Shown here in pieces: positions 1 to 64,000 of a DNA stretch of 64,000 nucleotides. How positions within the stretch are numbered: position 1 is the first letter of the stretch; every line of letters begins with the position of its first letter. Both the position numbers and the translations under genes were made by a program. Origin of the DNA: Acanthornis magna (Eukaryota; Chordata; Aves; Passeriformes; Acanthizidae). The stretch is taken from NCBI GenBank assembly GCA_036785705.1, contig JAWUZG010000036.1, positions 14,999,501 to 15,063,500 of the forward strand, read 5' to 3'. A model generated the notes under the pieces. The model was not told where the DNA came from and made no database searches. It saw only the letters and a list, made by a program, of their open reading frames with translations.

Positions 1-1649
1 TAACTGAAATAGGATACAGATGTCCATGCCACATAAAATCTTTTACTTCTGTTTCTTCCTAGAATACCAATTACTCAGGTTTCTTTTGACTTTCAGAGAC
101 CTCTCTGTGATTTGTTCAGTGATTCTTTATATGATTAACTTTAGTTACTGGATGTCAGTGTGACTTAAGCATATCAAATGCCTTACAAAAGAGCACTAGA
201 GGGCCTTGTCTCTTCTCCAGTTTAAAGCATGTAATGCAAAAAAATTTTCATGGTTTTGTTGCCAACACCCCTATTACAATGAGTTGGAAATGACACCATA
301 TGTGACTTTAATTTTTAATTTTATTTTTTAATTAAATGTTTTGTTTAAAAAATTATTTGCCAAAGTCTATCCTCTGTTACAGCGGATTCAAGTGAAGCAG
401 ATTTTGACTTTATGCCAAAATCTGATCCAGTAAGAACTAGTACACTAATGATCTGTGTTAAAAGTATCACATAAAAATATCAAATAGTTAATGCATGAAT
501 GTATTCTCTTTCAACCTTTCTTCTTTTAACACTTGCAATGCCATTTCTAAGACATCAATATAGATATAGTCTTTTCATTTTTGTCACCTCCAATGTCAAA
601 TAAAATCAGTTACATTTAGAAATTCACCAGCATGATTTACCTTTTACTAAAGCATCCTGTAGGTTTTGTTTATATTTATAGCAGGAAATATTCTGGTACA
701 TTTCCCCATGTAGACTACACCCCTCTGCCAGAAGCATTGTACTGACTTGAGAAAGACTTATAGAAAAAATTAACATGGCTTAAGGCTATCAATCATAGAG
801 TAATATGGGGAAAGACAAACCAAATACAATCATGAATTCTGAGTGAGAGGAGTATTAATATTCTGACTAGCTGAATCAGAATTTTATCTTTAATCACCTA
901 CAAAAAAGAGGCTTATGAAAGGATGCAAACTAAAAAAAAATCTACATAAGTGTTATATTAGTCTTTGAATAATGTGCTTTTTATATATTAAAGCACCATT
1001 GGAGGTAACAACCTATAGTTTTAGGTCATCTATAGTGATTTACTGTAGTAAATAACTTTTGGTGACCAATTTAGGTATGGAGAGAACAATAGCTTTCCAT
1101 TCTTAATCTAAGGTTGCCATGTGCACTTCTCCAGTGTCAAAGCATTGTTTTAAGTAGTTTCAATGTTATTGTATTTCCTATCACTGTGCTATTTTTTTCT
1201 ACATCTGTGAAAGGAAAAATATGAAGCTGTTGTACAAGAGAGCAACAATGTAAACCTCAGAGCCCATTTCTTTTGTAAGGCTTATGTGGGTAGTTTTATA
1301 ACTTTCCTGAGGATTTCTACTTCTATTTTTTAAACTATTATGGAGACTGGTTAAATGGAAATAAACAGCAAGTTCTCTTCTCCAAGAAGTACAATTGAGT
1401 CATCTGCTAGGTTTTATCAGAACTACATCTGCCAGAGATGAAATACACAGCAGCAGACCACATAATTCAAACTTCCAGCAATGTATCAAAGCCAAAAGCC
1501 ACCTAGATTATCATTTATTTTTCATATTTATAAAACTGCAAAATTTTGAAAGTACAAACTTTAAAAGATCTATCAGTCAAAAAACCAATAGCTAATTATA
1601 AAGCAAGGAAACAGCAAATACAAGCTGAAATTTCTCTTTATAATCTTAC
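1..1649 (-). other. ADAMTS6: ADAMTS6 intron 7 (partial)
   Basis: This AT-rich sequence starts with the GTAAGA donor of exon 7 on the minus strand. I looked for the next exon, which should encode the HExxH zinc site, and did not find it, so the intron continues past the window edge. No repeat family was recognised. Confidence 0.8.
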
Positions 1650-54860
<53,211 letters not shown>

Positions 54861-55131
54861 AATTTAGAAAAAACAGAAAGTTCCTTTTTCTTTCTCCTTG
54901 GAGAGCTACCTGTGTGCTAGAGAGTTAACTTCACTCCAGAATCGCACCATAACAAGTATATTTATTTTATACTACTTCCAAATTAACTATAGAATGTTCC
55001 ACTTTTTGGACAGGTACTTTCTTCTATAGCTGCAGTCATTTTCCCAATTCAAAACAAGTATTTGTAAGATTCCTTAAGATATGAGACAGATGTTAGATTG
55101 GATAGTTACTGAACTCGCTCCATTTCTTTTC
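54861..55131 (-). other. ADAMTS6: candidate ADAMTS6 5'UTR portion of the first coding exon
   Basis: Upstream of the start codon on the minus strand, the first convincing 3' splice site is TTCTTCTGTTTTTCAG ending at 55132, which would make 54861-55131 a 271-nt leader. It holds three upstream ATGs (55123, 55039, 54950), each opening a short ORF that stops before the main ATG (5, 18 and 14 codons). A second, weaker acceptor is CTCTCTAG near 54920. The UTR assignment is inference; no transcript evidence is available. Confidence 0.45.
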
Positions 55132-56739
55132 CTGAAAAACAGAAGAATATGAGTCAAGACAAATTCTTGCTTTTAAAATAGATCTATGCTGCAAAACACT
55201 AAGCCATGATAGTGAAATACACAGGGCATCATTTTGAAATAATATTCACCCAGTATCAATTTTGTGGTCATATCCAAGGTCACAATCTTACAAAAAGAAA
55301 AAACAAAGAAGGAGTTACCACTAACTTTGAAAAGCAGATCCATACAGCTTATGATGCACTTATCAACTTCATGTTATTTTTATGAATTCTTACACCTACT
55401 TAGCATTTCTTGTAGCTCAAATACTGTGTTCAGACTTGTCCTATCTATAATCAATACTATGAACTCATTGATTTCAACTGTTAATAACAGGTGCCAATAT
55501 GCTGGTAGAAAAAGGAAGAACCTGGGAAAGAATCCAAAGTACAGTTATCTGATCTTTCTGAAGCATGTATTTTGTTATTACTTGGGCCAGGGCTCTGCTT
55601 ACGCAGGCAGAACTCTCATTCACTTAAATGAGAATGCTGCATGTTAGAATACTAAACAACAAATTTCAGTATCTGAAGCTATTCATCATACACATACTAA
55701 TATTTCAAACATTTGTTGTCAGGTTTTTTTTCCATTTAAAACACTATTGCAACAACAGCTAAAAGCAGCTCTTGCTGCAGCCAGGGATTAAATGAAGACC
55801 CATGCAGTCAACCAACAGTCCCGTATCATGGGATACCAAGCTATGTGTTGTGTCAGCTGGTACTCGTCAGTCCACTTAAGCACTTGCAGCACACCTGTGC
55901 ACAAACTCTGCTGAAGAAGAAAATGGAGAAACAGAACACCTAAGAGGGGGAGTTTGTTTAAAAGTCAATTTCCAAAAGTATACAGTCACTTACACATGCA
56001 CCAGATAAATTCGTCTTTCTAAAATTCTGGGAATGATTTACAATATTCATTCAGACAGATAATACAGCTGCAGCTAGTGGGGGTTTTATAAAGGGCTATA
56101 GCATAAAATCTCAAGAAAAAAATTAACATAATCCAAATCCTATTTACCAATATTACAATGAATATTTAGGTAACATCTGAGCCAATTTGAAACCCATTTA
56201 ATTACTAATGTGCAAATGAGGTTAATCTGGCCAATATCTACCTTTTAAATACCTTTCAAGACAACACCCAGGATTTAGTCAGGTTTGTAAAGGGGCTGAA
56301 ACATATTTTGCAAACATGCTGTGTGCTTAGTAATATTTTTTCCCTGGAGAAGCATAAAGACCTAGTGATGCCATTCACATGTGGCAAGGCCTCAAAGCAC
56401 ATTAATGAAAAAGCTCTCTGTTTGCATTGCTATGTAGAACCTTTATTTCCTAGCTAATATTTAGTTACAGTTTTTAGACTTTTTCAGGTCTTAAAGATAC
56501 ATAATTAACCCCATACTCTTTCTGCTACATTAGTACAGTAAGAAATGCGCCTTTTTTCTAATCTGAGAATGTATAGTCTCAAGTTCCTGTCACTGAATCT
56601 TGCTTTATCCCGGTCTGCTAATGAGCTGCTTTCTTTTCATTGTATGCATAGTTACAATCAGATACAAGCACCTCTGGACACTTCCTGATAAGCAGCTCAA
56701 CCTATTTGGTTTATCTCATTCTATATAATCCAGCTTTCA

Positions 56740-56900
56740 GATGGCTGAATACCTCTGCAATTTTTCTCTGAACCATTTCCAATTCATCAACATCCCTTTT
56801 CATCTGCAGACACCAGAACAGGACACTGTAGTCCAGTAATAGCTCATTACTGCCATATATAGAGGTAATATTGCCTTACAGCCTCTACCTAGCCAAAATG
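56740..56900 (-). mobile_element. old CR1-like fragment
   Basis: CCATTTCCAATTCATCAACA, then CAGGACACTGTAGTCCAGTA, resembles the reverse complement of the CR1 3' region that reads, in young copies, as lines about clearing the second messages of contributing members. Similarity is weak but colinear over about 150 bp. Confidence 0.45.
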
Positions 56901-57797
56901 TACTAACAGGGAGCTCATATTCAGCCTGTTAGGCTGATAATAAGTCATCCTAACATTAAGATCTCCTGAAGATGCAGTACCTAAGGACCTAGATAGCTCA
57001 GAATATCAGACATAAATTAAGGCTACCCATTATTTAGACACCAATGGCCCACATGATAGACCATAACCACATGTTCATCAATAGTGTCCAACAGTCACTC
57101 ATGTCACTTGTGTCCTTGCAGGGGTCTCTGAAGTGGTCTCCCTCATTTCAAGCTTCACACAAGGCCAGTCTCCTTTCATATTAAGCTTTCTGGAAGTTTC
57201 AGCAGAATCTTTTACCTCTTCTTCAAAAGTATTTGTTGCCAGCTTGACCATTGATACCAGCTGACCATATGAAGCCACATTAATGCTGCCAATTAAAGAG
57301 CTGTAATGGATGTGAAAGATAAAGCACTCAGGTAACTCCAAGATAAAGTACTTTCGGTATGACATTTGGTAGGAACCTCAGAGTCTGCACTCTCTATAAC
57401 CTTTTTTTTTCCCCCACCTTCCTTGGCAGACTTTATTAGCATTTCACTGTAGATTGCTGTCAAGATGCAAAATTTGGTTAACACTAAACTTACAATAAGA
57501 AACTTTCAGTGGGTCATGTGGTAAACTACACCTTCACCCACTAGTAAATGTAGGTGTGGCTTCATGTCCTGAACCACCACCTAAAAACACAGATCCCGTC
57601 TAACTGTAGGAGCTCTGCCAAACAGGAAAGGAAAAGAAGAAAAGTGCAAGATGTTTTCTGACAAATGCCAATGACAAAGCACCTGCCTAGCACTGGCATT
57701 TCTGTGGAGGTATTGATGATAACTGTGGCAGTCCTATGACTGGTGTCATGAGGTTCCTACCCAGTGACAATCAGCAAGGAGAAAAAAGGCCATAGTT

Positions 57798-58162
57798 TTC
57801 AGAGCACAAGTCTTACAAGAGACGGCTGAGGGAGCTGGGGGTCTTTAACTTGAAGAAGGCTCAGGGATGACCTTATCACTCTCTACAACTGCCTGAAACA
57901 AGAGTGTAGCCAGGTGAGAGTCGGTCTCTGCCAAGCTGCAGCAGGGGTCACTTAGGTAGGACATTCGGAAGAATTTCATCACAGAAAGGGTGATTAGACA
58001 TTGGAATGGGCTGCTCAGGGAGGTGGTAGTCACCATCCCTGGATGTATTTAAGGAAAGACTGGACGTGGCACTGGGTGCCATGGTCTAGCTGACAGGATA
58101 GTGTCCAGTTATAGGACTTGATGACCTCAGAGGTCCTTTCCAACCTAAATGATTGCAGATAA
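57798..58162 (+). mobile_element. CR1 LINE 3'-end copy
   Basis: GGCTGAGGGAGCTGGGGGTC, GACCTTATCACTCTCTACAA, CATTGGAATGGGCTGCTCAG and the end CAGAGGTCCTTTCCAACCTA define a CR1 3' end, severely 5'-truncated to about 365 bp. It lies about 130 bp from the left edge of the CpG island. Confidence 0.88.
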
Positions 58163-60483
58163 AGTGGACTGCGAGGAGGTAACTAGCCGAACTGCTCAGT
58201 CACCATGGGAGCCTCCATCTAACCAAAGGTGCCTTAGGCAACTTAGGCAACTAAGGCATCACTCAACCTGAAGGTAGCTCAAGTTTTAGGACAGGGAAGC
58301 ATCCGAGACCGACATCCCGAGACCACCACCACACCAGGGGCATCCACCGCAGAACCGACAGATTCCGGCTTGCTTCGTCGGCAGCAGCGCCGAGGTGCCA
58401 GAAAACACACGACAGCGCACGGCCGGATCACAGCACCCAGACCGCTTGCTACGCCTCGGGGCGGGGTCGAGGAGAGCGACGACCGGGAAAGGGACCCGCC
58501 GCCGCGGCGGGCGGGACAGGGGGCTGTCCTCCACGCCCCCGCCCCGCCGCTCGGCCCCTGCCGCCTTCCCGCCCTCCGCGGCCGGCCCGTGCGGGCGGCG
58601 GGAGCCCGCGGTGAGGCGCGGGCAAGGGGCGGCCGTGCGCCCGCCCGGCACTACGAGTGGTTGCTAAGGAAATGGGGAGGGCGGCGGGAGGGGATGGGGC
58701 GGGGGCCGGGCATCAATCACACAAATTCAATTACAGGTATCGCGGCTGGCCGTGAAAAGCGTCGCGGGGCTTCAAAAGCCGGGGATTAGCCGTGCCCCCG
58801 GGAGCTTCCCCAGGCGAGAACTGCGACGCGCAAACCGCTCCGGGAAGAACTCGGTGAAAAGGAAAGGGGGCCGAGGGTGGCGGGGAAGGGGACACGTACA
58901 AAGGGAGAAGACCGAACCCTCCTCCCCGGGAATTAACCAGAAGCTGAGGCGTGAGGAGTAAAACTGCTGCTGTGCGGGCCCCGGCGTACGACGGGGCTGC
59001 CGCCGTATGAACCCCCCCGCCAGCCCCAAGGCTCCCCGCCGGCCGTGCCGAGGGGGCAGCTGTCACTGCATCTATCGAAAAAGCAACATCCACCCCCAAA
59101 AGAAAAAGTCAACAGGCTAGAAAAATGCATGGCTACACTCAGAGCTCAACACGTACACACATGCACATTATCTGTACACGTCTGCACACACAGAGAGTTA
59201 AAAAAAATTGGTACTGAAGCAAATTGGAAGTCACCAGACACACATCCCTCAAAAAAATTCAGAAGGAAAGAAAAAAAAAAAGTCCTCCCTAGAGAGGCTG
59301 AAGGGAAGAGTCTGGTTGCTGTGGTGGAGCTGATCCTAAAGTTAACTTTCAGCAGCCCATTTCCAGACAGCAGCGCTGAATCTATTTGGATAAAACGCGT
59401 GTGACCCAGACACTTGGCGTTTGGCCCAAACGCGTTGCACCGGCAGCCCAAATAAAAACAAGAGTCTGACTCTTTCCCTCTCTCTCCCTTCTCTCTTGTA
59501 CAACAATGAAAGAAAGTAGCGAAGACAAAATCCGCACACACATCGCCGGGGAGCGAGAGCCCACTTACCTCCTCCCACCAAACAAAGTCCCTTTGAACCC
59601 TGGGCCACTGAGGAGACAGACATACACCGACAAACACGAGTCCGCGGGGTTAAGAGTCTGGCAAATCCCAAGCGGCTCGAAGTAAATCAAAACCACACGC
59701 TTCCATCTTCTTGATGAGCCCAGCGAGAGCCCGACATCCCCGCCAGCATCGCTGCGGGACGGCGGCCGCGCCGACCCTCCGCGCCCCGGCACAAAGTGTG
59801 CACTTGTCTGACCGCGGCAGCGGACACCGCCGGACACGGCACTGCCGAGAGCGGGGCTTCCTCAACTCAGCAGCAATCCGGAATAGTCCTGGGTTGTCGC
59901 TGGGGTCTGGGGGCTGCTTTGGTTTTCATCTGTTGTTTGTTTTAGTTTTGTTTCTCTTTTCCTGATTCTACCAACGACTTAGTATTCAAAACATTAAAAA
60001 AAAATCTTTTTTAAAAAAGTGCACTATTCGAGATGGTACTTCATCAATCACCTCTCTTATCGGTTGAAAAATCCTCGCACCCCCTTCCCCCATCCTCAGA
60101 GGTTTCTCTCTGAAATTACTCCAAATGCACCTCGCCTAATGCAATATAAATCTCCCCCCGCTCCCCAAAGCCCTGCACGCACCATTATTCGGGACACAAG
60201 AAAAGCAAAAAGTTTCATTGAATAGCGTGAAATCTTCCTTACCGTTTTCATCTTCAATTTCTGATATAAAGTAAGTTTCAAACAATAGAGATTGCACAGG
60301 ACGATTCCCGTATTCCTCTCTGCTTTTCCCCTCTGTGCAAAGCAACCATCAGGGTTATATTCTCCAACAGAATAAAATTCTCTAGCCTTCCTAAAAGGGG
60401 TTTTTAGAAAACGGGTTGACTTGGCAGGAGGAAGGATGCCATCAATTCACTCAAGCTATCACCCTGCACATTTTGTCTTTCCA

Positions 60484-60690
60484 ACAAAAAAAGGGGGGGA
60501 GGAGGAAGGAGGGGAAAACAGGCTTATATTGGGGTGGGGGTGGGTGCCCTCCTCTTGAGCAGCCTCCTCTGTGCAAAATACCATGTGAATATCATCTGAG
60601 TTGGGGGGGGAGGGGGGACCGGGAGACAGAAAGGGGGGAAAGAGAGGGGGAGCAGAGGGGAGGCAGGCAGAGCAGGAAGGACTCAGGAAA
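60484..60690 (+). repeat. purine-rich, G-run tract (G-quadruplex-prone)
   Basis: The plus strand carries repeated runs of 4-8 G separated by A-rich spacers, notably 60531-60543 and 60603-60662. This would allow G-quadruplex folding on the plus strand. If ADAMTS6 starts near the CRE cluster, the plus strand is the template strand here and the leader RNA would be C-rich. Confidence 0.6.
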
Positions 60691-60804
60691 GTTTGGTTGA
60701 AGTAGCCCCAGACCTCCTCCTCTGGCTGCCGGCGCCGGGCCAAGCCGAGCGCGGCGGCAGCGGGGGAGCCTTGGCAGCCTCGCCCGGGGGACGGCGCGGG
60801 GCCC

Positions 60805-60816
60805 GCTGACGTCAGC
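60805..60816. promoter_or_regulatory. full palindromic CRE (TGACGTCA)
   Basis: GCTGACGTCAGC is a perfect 12-bp palindrome containing the consensus CREB/ATF site TGACGTCA at 60807-60814. It sits in the densest CpG part of the island, a typical place for a core promoter. The match is exact; occupancy is inference. Confidence 0.7.
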
Positions 60817-60839
60817 CTGCAGATGTGCCCCGGGCCGCC

Positions 60840-60849
60840 GCGCATGCGC
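60840..60849. promoter_or_regulatory. NRF1-type palindrome
   Basis: GCGCATGCGC is an exact match to the palindromic NRF1 consensus and lies 24 bp right of the CRE palindrome. Such sites are common in CpG-island promoters and often divergent ones. Confidence 0.65.
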
Positions 60850-60855
60850 GCCCGT

Positions 60856-60861
60856 CACGTG
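60856..60861. promoter_or_regulatory. E-box CACGTG
   Basis: The context GTCACGTGGC matches the USF/MITF/TFE-type E-box. It lies 6 bp beyond the NRF1 palindrome, completing a three-site cluster within 56 bp. Confidence 0.55.
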
Positions 60862-61430
60862 GCGGCGGGGGGGCAGGGGCGCAGGCGGGGGAGCGGGACC
60901 CGGCGCGGGGGGGCCGCGGGACCCTCGCGCGGAGCCGCCTGAGGGGAGCCCGGCCCGGCCCGGCCCGCCCGGGGGAGCCGAAGCCGCGGAGTGCCGGCGG
61001 CAGGCGCCGAGCACGGTGGGCGGCGGGCTGGGGCGGCCCCCTGCTGCCATCGCCCTGCTCGTCCCGCGCCCCGTTACGGGGGTTAATAAAAGGAGACCTC
61101 TTAAACACCATTTCCAGCGGAGGGGAGGTGGTGTCTCAAGCCCCCGCAACCAGCGGCAGCCGGGCCGGGGCCGGGCGTCCCGCCCGGGGGGTCCCGGCTG
61201 TGCCCGCCACCGCTTTCAGTTTCATTTGCTGCGGGGAGCCAGGTGGGGGTCGGGGCGGGGGCCGCGCCATCGTCTCCCCGTCTGGCAGGGCAGGAAGGTG
61301 CGCATGGGAGCGGGCAGCTGGCGGCCTGCGGGATCGCCTCTGCTCCGGGCAGCCAGCGATGCCGGGGAGAGGGTCACAGTTGGAACTCGCACTCGCCCTC
61401 CTAATTTTCTATTGCCGAAAAAAAGAGAAA

Positions 61431-64000
61431 AAAAAAAAAAATCCTTCCTGAACCTCGGTTCTAAGGTTTCAAGCTTCTGCTAACTGTATTTCCCAAATGG
61501 TGCGGGTGCGGCTTTTCCTCCCCAGCCGGAGGTAGTAGGTGTAATTGCACCTTCTGGTGAATCTATAATATCTGGCTGGACTGTGAAATGATTGCAGAGA
61601 AAAGTCCAAGAGCACACACAGCTACTCCGGGTCTTCGAGCATCGAAAGAGCAGGATCCGCCTGCACAGTCAAACAACCAGCGGGAGTCCGATGGTCACCA
61701 AGGGCTGGCTGTGTGCCCTGTGAGATGGAGAAATCAGAGCTGTAGCAGGCGTTCATGGTTTCGAATAAACTCTGTAAAATTACCTTTGAATATGAAGCAC
61801 TACTATAGTTAAATTACATTCTATATACAAGTATGTGAAATTTCTTTTCACTGGAGCTCTAACAAAATAAGCACAACATCCTAAATAGCTAGTCGCATTG
61901 GTCACGATTCATTCTGAAACAGCACAGTGAACACCTAACGTGAGAGATCCTTTTACCGTCGCTGGGCGAATTAATGTAACAATGGTTAGGGGAGTAGCAG
62001 AATGTATCACTGCATTGAAAACCGGAGCTATAAAATCAATGCTTCTTGGGAATAGGGGCATTCAGAGAGAAACGCTATATTGTGGAAATGCATCTCAAAC
62101 CTGCTCCCCCAGGGTTAATTGCTCATACCGAGGGCGCCATCCTGCGTCGGTGAGTGGGGGGAGCGCCCGGGGCTTGCAGGGATGCTGGCTGCACCGGGAC
62201 GCCCGGGGAGACAGTTCCGACCTTCTTCGTCTTCATCCTGTACACGCGTGAGCAGTTGCCGCTTTGGTGGGTACGTTGGGATACGTCTACTTCATTAAAA
62301 CAGCTATTTCTAATATGGAGGAGGGTATATTTTGTTAATATTACGTAGTGCCTGCTCCTGCAGCAAATCATTGTATGTGATGCTCACATGGATAAGCCAC
62401 CGAGCACGACCTGCTCGGATGCAGCCAGGTGTACCTGAGTCACATCACCTATCTCCATGGATAGACACTGTTACAGGTTCTATTCAACCTTTTCTGCAAA
62501 CTCAGTGGTACATACAGGGAACTGGGACAGTCTATCCTATTGAAAGGACAGACTGTGAAGAGACATTTTTTTTTTACACATTCTGCATCGGAACCAAATA
62601 ACCTTTTGAACAGACAGACACACATCACAGCCAGTTGCCTCATGGCCATGGTATCCTCAGGGGATTTGGGAGACCTGCCTTCAAATCAGACCCTGCCTGA
62701 ATCAGACTCAGGAATGTTCATGTTGCTGTCTGACTGCTGAGCTGGGGACTATTCTGGTGTTAAAGACTGGTCTCTTCGTGGTTGGACCTGCTCCATTGTG
62801 TATAACTGAATAAATACTCATCAAGCTAAAAAGAAAGACAGCTTATCACTGTCTGGTTAGGGCCCTCACATGGGTTCAACTCCCTGCTCTAAATCCGGCA
62901 AAGCAAAGATATATGGACTTTGCAAAACCCAGCTGCTTGCTCAGAGCAACAAGTTATTTATTCCCTGTTCCAGACAACTACATTTTCTTGCGCAAGCCCA
63001 CTGGTGTATATATACCAGTCAAAACTGGTCTATTACCAGGAAAAGCTTTGGCTCATCTTTAGAAATTCCTGACTGTCTGTGATTAGAATTTCTGACAGAA
63101 TTTCCGTTACAGTTTGACTTACCTGTTTTGCTCTATTTTATAAAATAGTATTTCAGAGTGAACCTCATTCAGATAAAAATAGTGAGCTCGTTTGGTGACT
63201 TTTATTTTAGTTTCCTCAGCCCAAATATGATCTACATACATTTTTATGAACTTCAACTTTTTAGGAAAGAAACTTGCACAGGAAGTCATGCACAGATTCC
63301 TAGTATAAATGTTTCTTTGCTGCAATTAGAAGTCTTTCTAATATGGATAGTAATTCTACTCTGAATTCTAGTTCCATGTATAAACCATTTGGAAAACTCT
63401 GTCTCAGAAGTGCAGGACAGGATTACAAATTTATTGAGCATGGGGCATATTACTCTAGGTCTTAACCAGTTTCTTAGTTTTTCCTGACCATGGAATTAGG
63501 TAGCTAAAACACCTTCAAGCCTTTGAATCCTTTAGTATGTTAGTCAACTTTTAAGATTGGGAAGCACACTCTTGTTTAAATAAATATTGATATTAAACTT
63601 GAATTTAGAATTGTGATGTATTTGGAGGTCTTTGGGGTTAATTCCAGAAAACTTACTTTTAACTGAAATAAATATATAAGAGAAAGCAAGAAGTTAACAG
63701 CATTTCCGTAAGATGAGGTTCTTGTTATCTGTACATTTGGATGTACATGCTTGAAAATGTGTTTGGTTTGGGTTTTTTTTTTCCAGGTAGCAGTTTTGCC
63801 TGATCAATGAAGATCTGAAGACTGTAACCTATTTTATTTAGAAATATCTCAGCAGTGTTTGTGGAGAGAATAACCCTTGTTCTGAATTATATATAAAATG
63901 ATGCTATAAGTTACTTAAATAAAGTAAAATTTAAATTCTGTAAGTAATGAAAATACTTCACTTGACCACTGAGTTGGAAAAGTAATAATGATAAACTTGC
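61431..64000. other. 5' flank of ADAMTS6, no recognised gene
   Basis: Composition returns to AT-rich beyond the CpG island. No conserved protein was recognised on either strand. A plus-strand 5' splice-like GTGAGT at 62150 and an AATAAA at 62809-62814 are the only transcript-like signals. Confidence 0.5.

Larger units (their letters stand above)
55132..58289 (-). other. ADAMTS6: probable ADAMTS6 5'UTR intron
   Basis: AT-rich sequence lies between the candidate leader exon and the CpG island. It contains an old CR1-like fragment (56.74-56.90 kb) and a clearer CR1 3' end (57.80-58.16 kb). No coding exon was recognised. Confidence 0.5.
58290..61430. promoter_or_regulatory. ADAMTS6: CpG island, probable ADAMTS6 promoter and first exon
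   Basis: A sharp switch from AT-rich DNA to GC-rich sequence dense in CpG marks about 3.1 kb. The richest parts are 58.45-58.72 and 60.72-61.37 kb; 59.1-60.7 kb is more moderate. It lies 3.4-6.6 kb upstream of the ADAMTS6 start codon. On the minus strand two good 5' splice sites occur in it: GAG followed by GTAAGT (exon end 59569) and ACG followed by GTAAGG (exon end 60243). Either could end a noncoding first exon joined to 55131. A GGGGCGGGGG Sp1-type box is at 58696-58705. Open frames of up to 208 codons here are compositional. Confidence 0.75.

Noticed and set aside
60592..61451. Long open frames (185 and 208 codons) on both strands in the CpG island
   Set aside because: They are rich in Gly, Ala, Arg and Pro, overlap on both strands and match no family; stop codons are rare simply because the DNA is GC-rich.
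62740..62900. Possible LTR end or tRNA-derived element (AATAAA, then GGGTTCAACTCCC)
   Set aside because: No matching LTR partner, no primer-binding site and no A/B box pair; the T-arm resemblance is too short.

Overview
The window is vertebrate nuclear DNA, most likely from a bird or a close sauropsid relative. It is AT-rich and has long introns, canonical GT-AG splice sites, one large CpG island and many CR1 LINE copies with the characteristic CR1 3' end. No prokaryotic features are present.

The one gene I can name is ADAMTS6 (a secreted disintegrin-like metalloprotease with thrombospondin motifs), on the minus strand. Its first seven coding exons run from high to low coordinates: exon 1 54764-54860, exon 2 53682-54046, exon 3 46118-46286, exon 4 41537-41751, exon 5 40947-41030, exon 6 40308-40453, and a 44-nt exon 7 at 1650-1693. 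Every junction keeps frame (intron phases 1,0,1,0,0,2,1). Together they encode about 373 residues: signal peptide, prodomain with two basic processing sites, and the first part of the metalloprotease domain. The zinc-binding HExxH exon and all downstream domains lie beyond the left edge. Exons 1-6 sit within 14.6 kb, and a 38.6 kb intron then separates exon 6 from exon 7.

Layout: 1-1649 is intron 7. Positions 1694-40307 are intron 6, which holds most of the CR1 copies (13.1-14.1, 20.5-21.9, 22.2-22.7 and 26.2-29.8 kb) and several simple repeats. Positions 40.3-54.9 kb hold exons 1-6. Positions 54.9-58.3 kb are probably a 5'UTR exon plus intron. Positions 58.3-61.4 kb form a CpG island, very probably the ADAMTS6 promoter and first exon, with a CRE, an NRF1 site and an E-box within 56 bp. 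Positions 61.4-64 kb are upstream flank without a recognisable gene.

I found no unprecedented system. The items most worth a second look are a NAGNAG tandem acceptor at exon 4, the isolated 44-nt exon, a uORF-rich candidate leader exon, the CRE/NRF1/E-box cluster, a perfect 15-bp hairpin in intron 6, a nearly pure A/C tract, and an abutting stack of three same-orientation CR1 copies.
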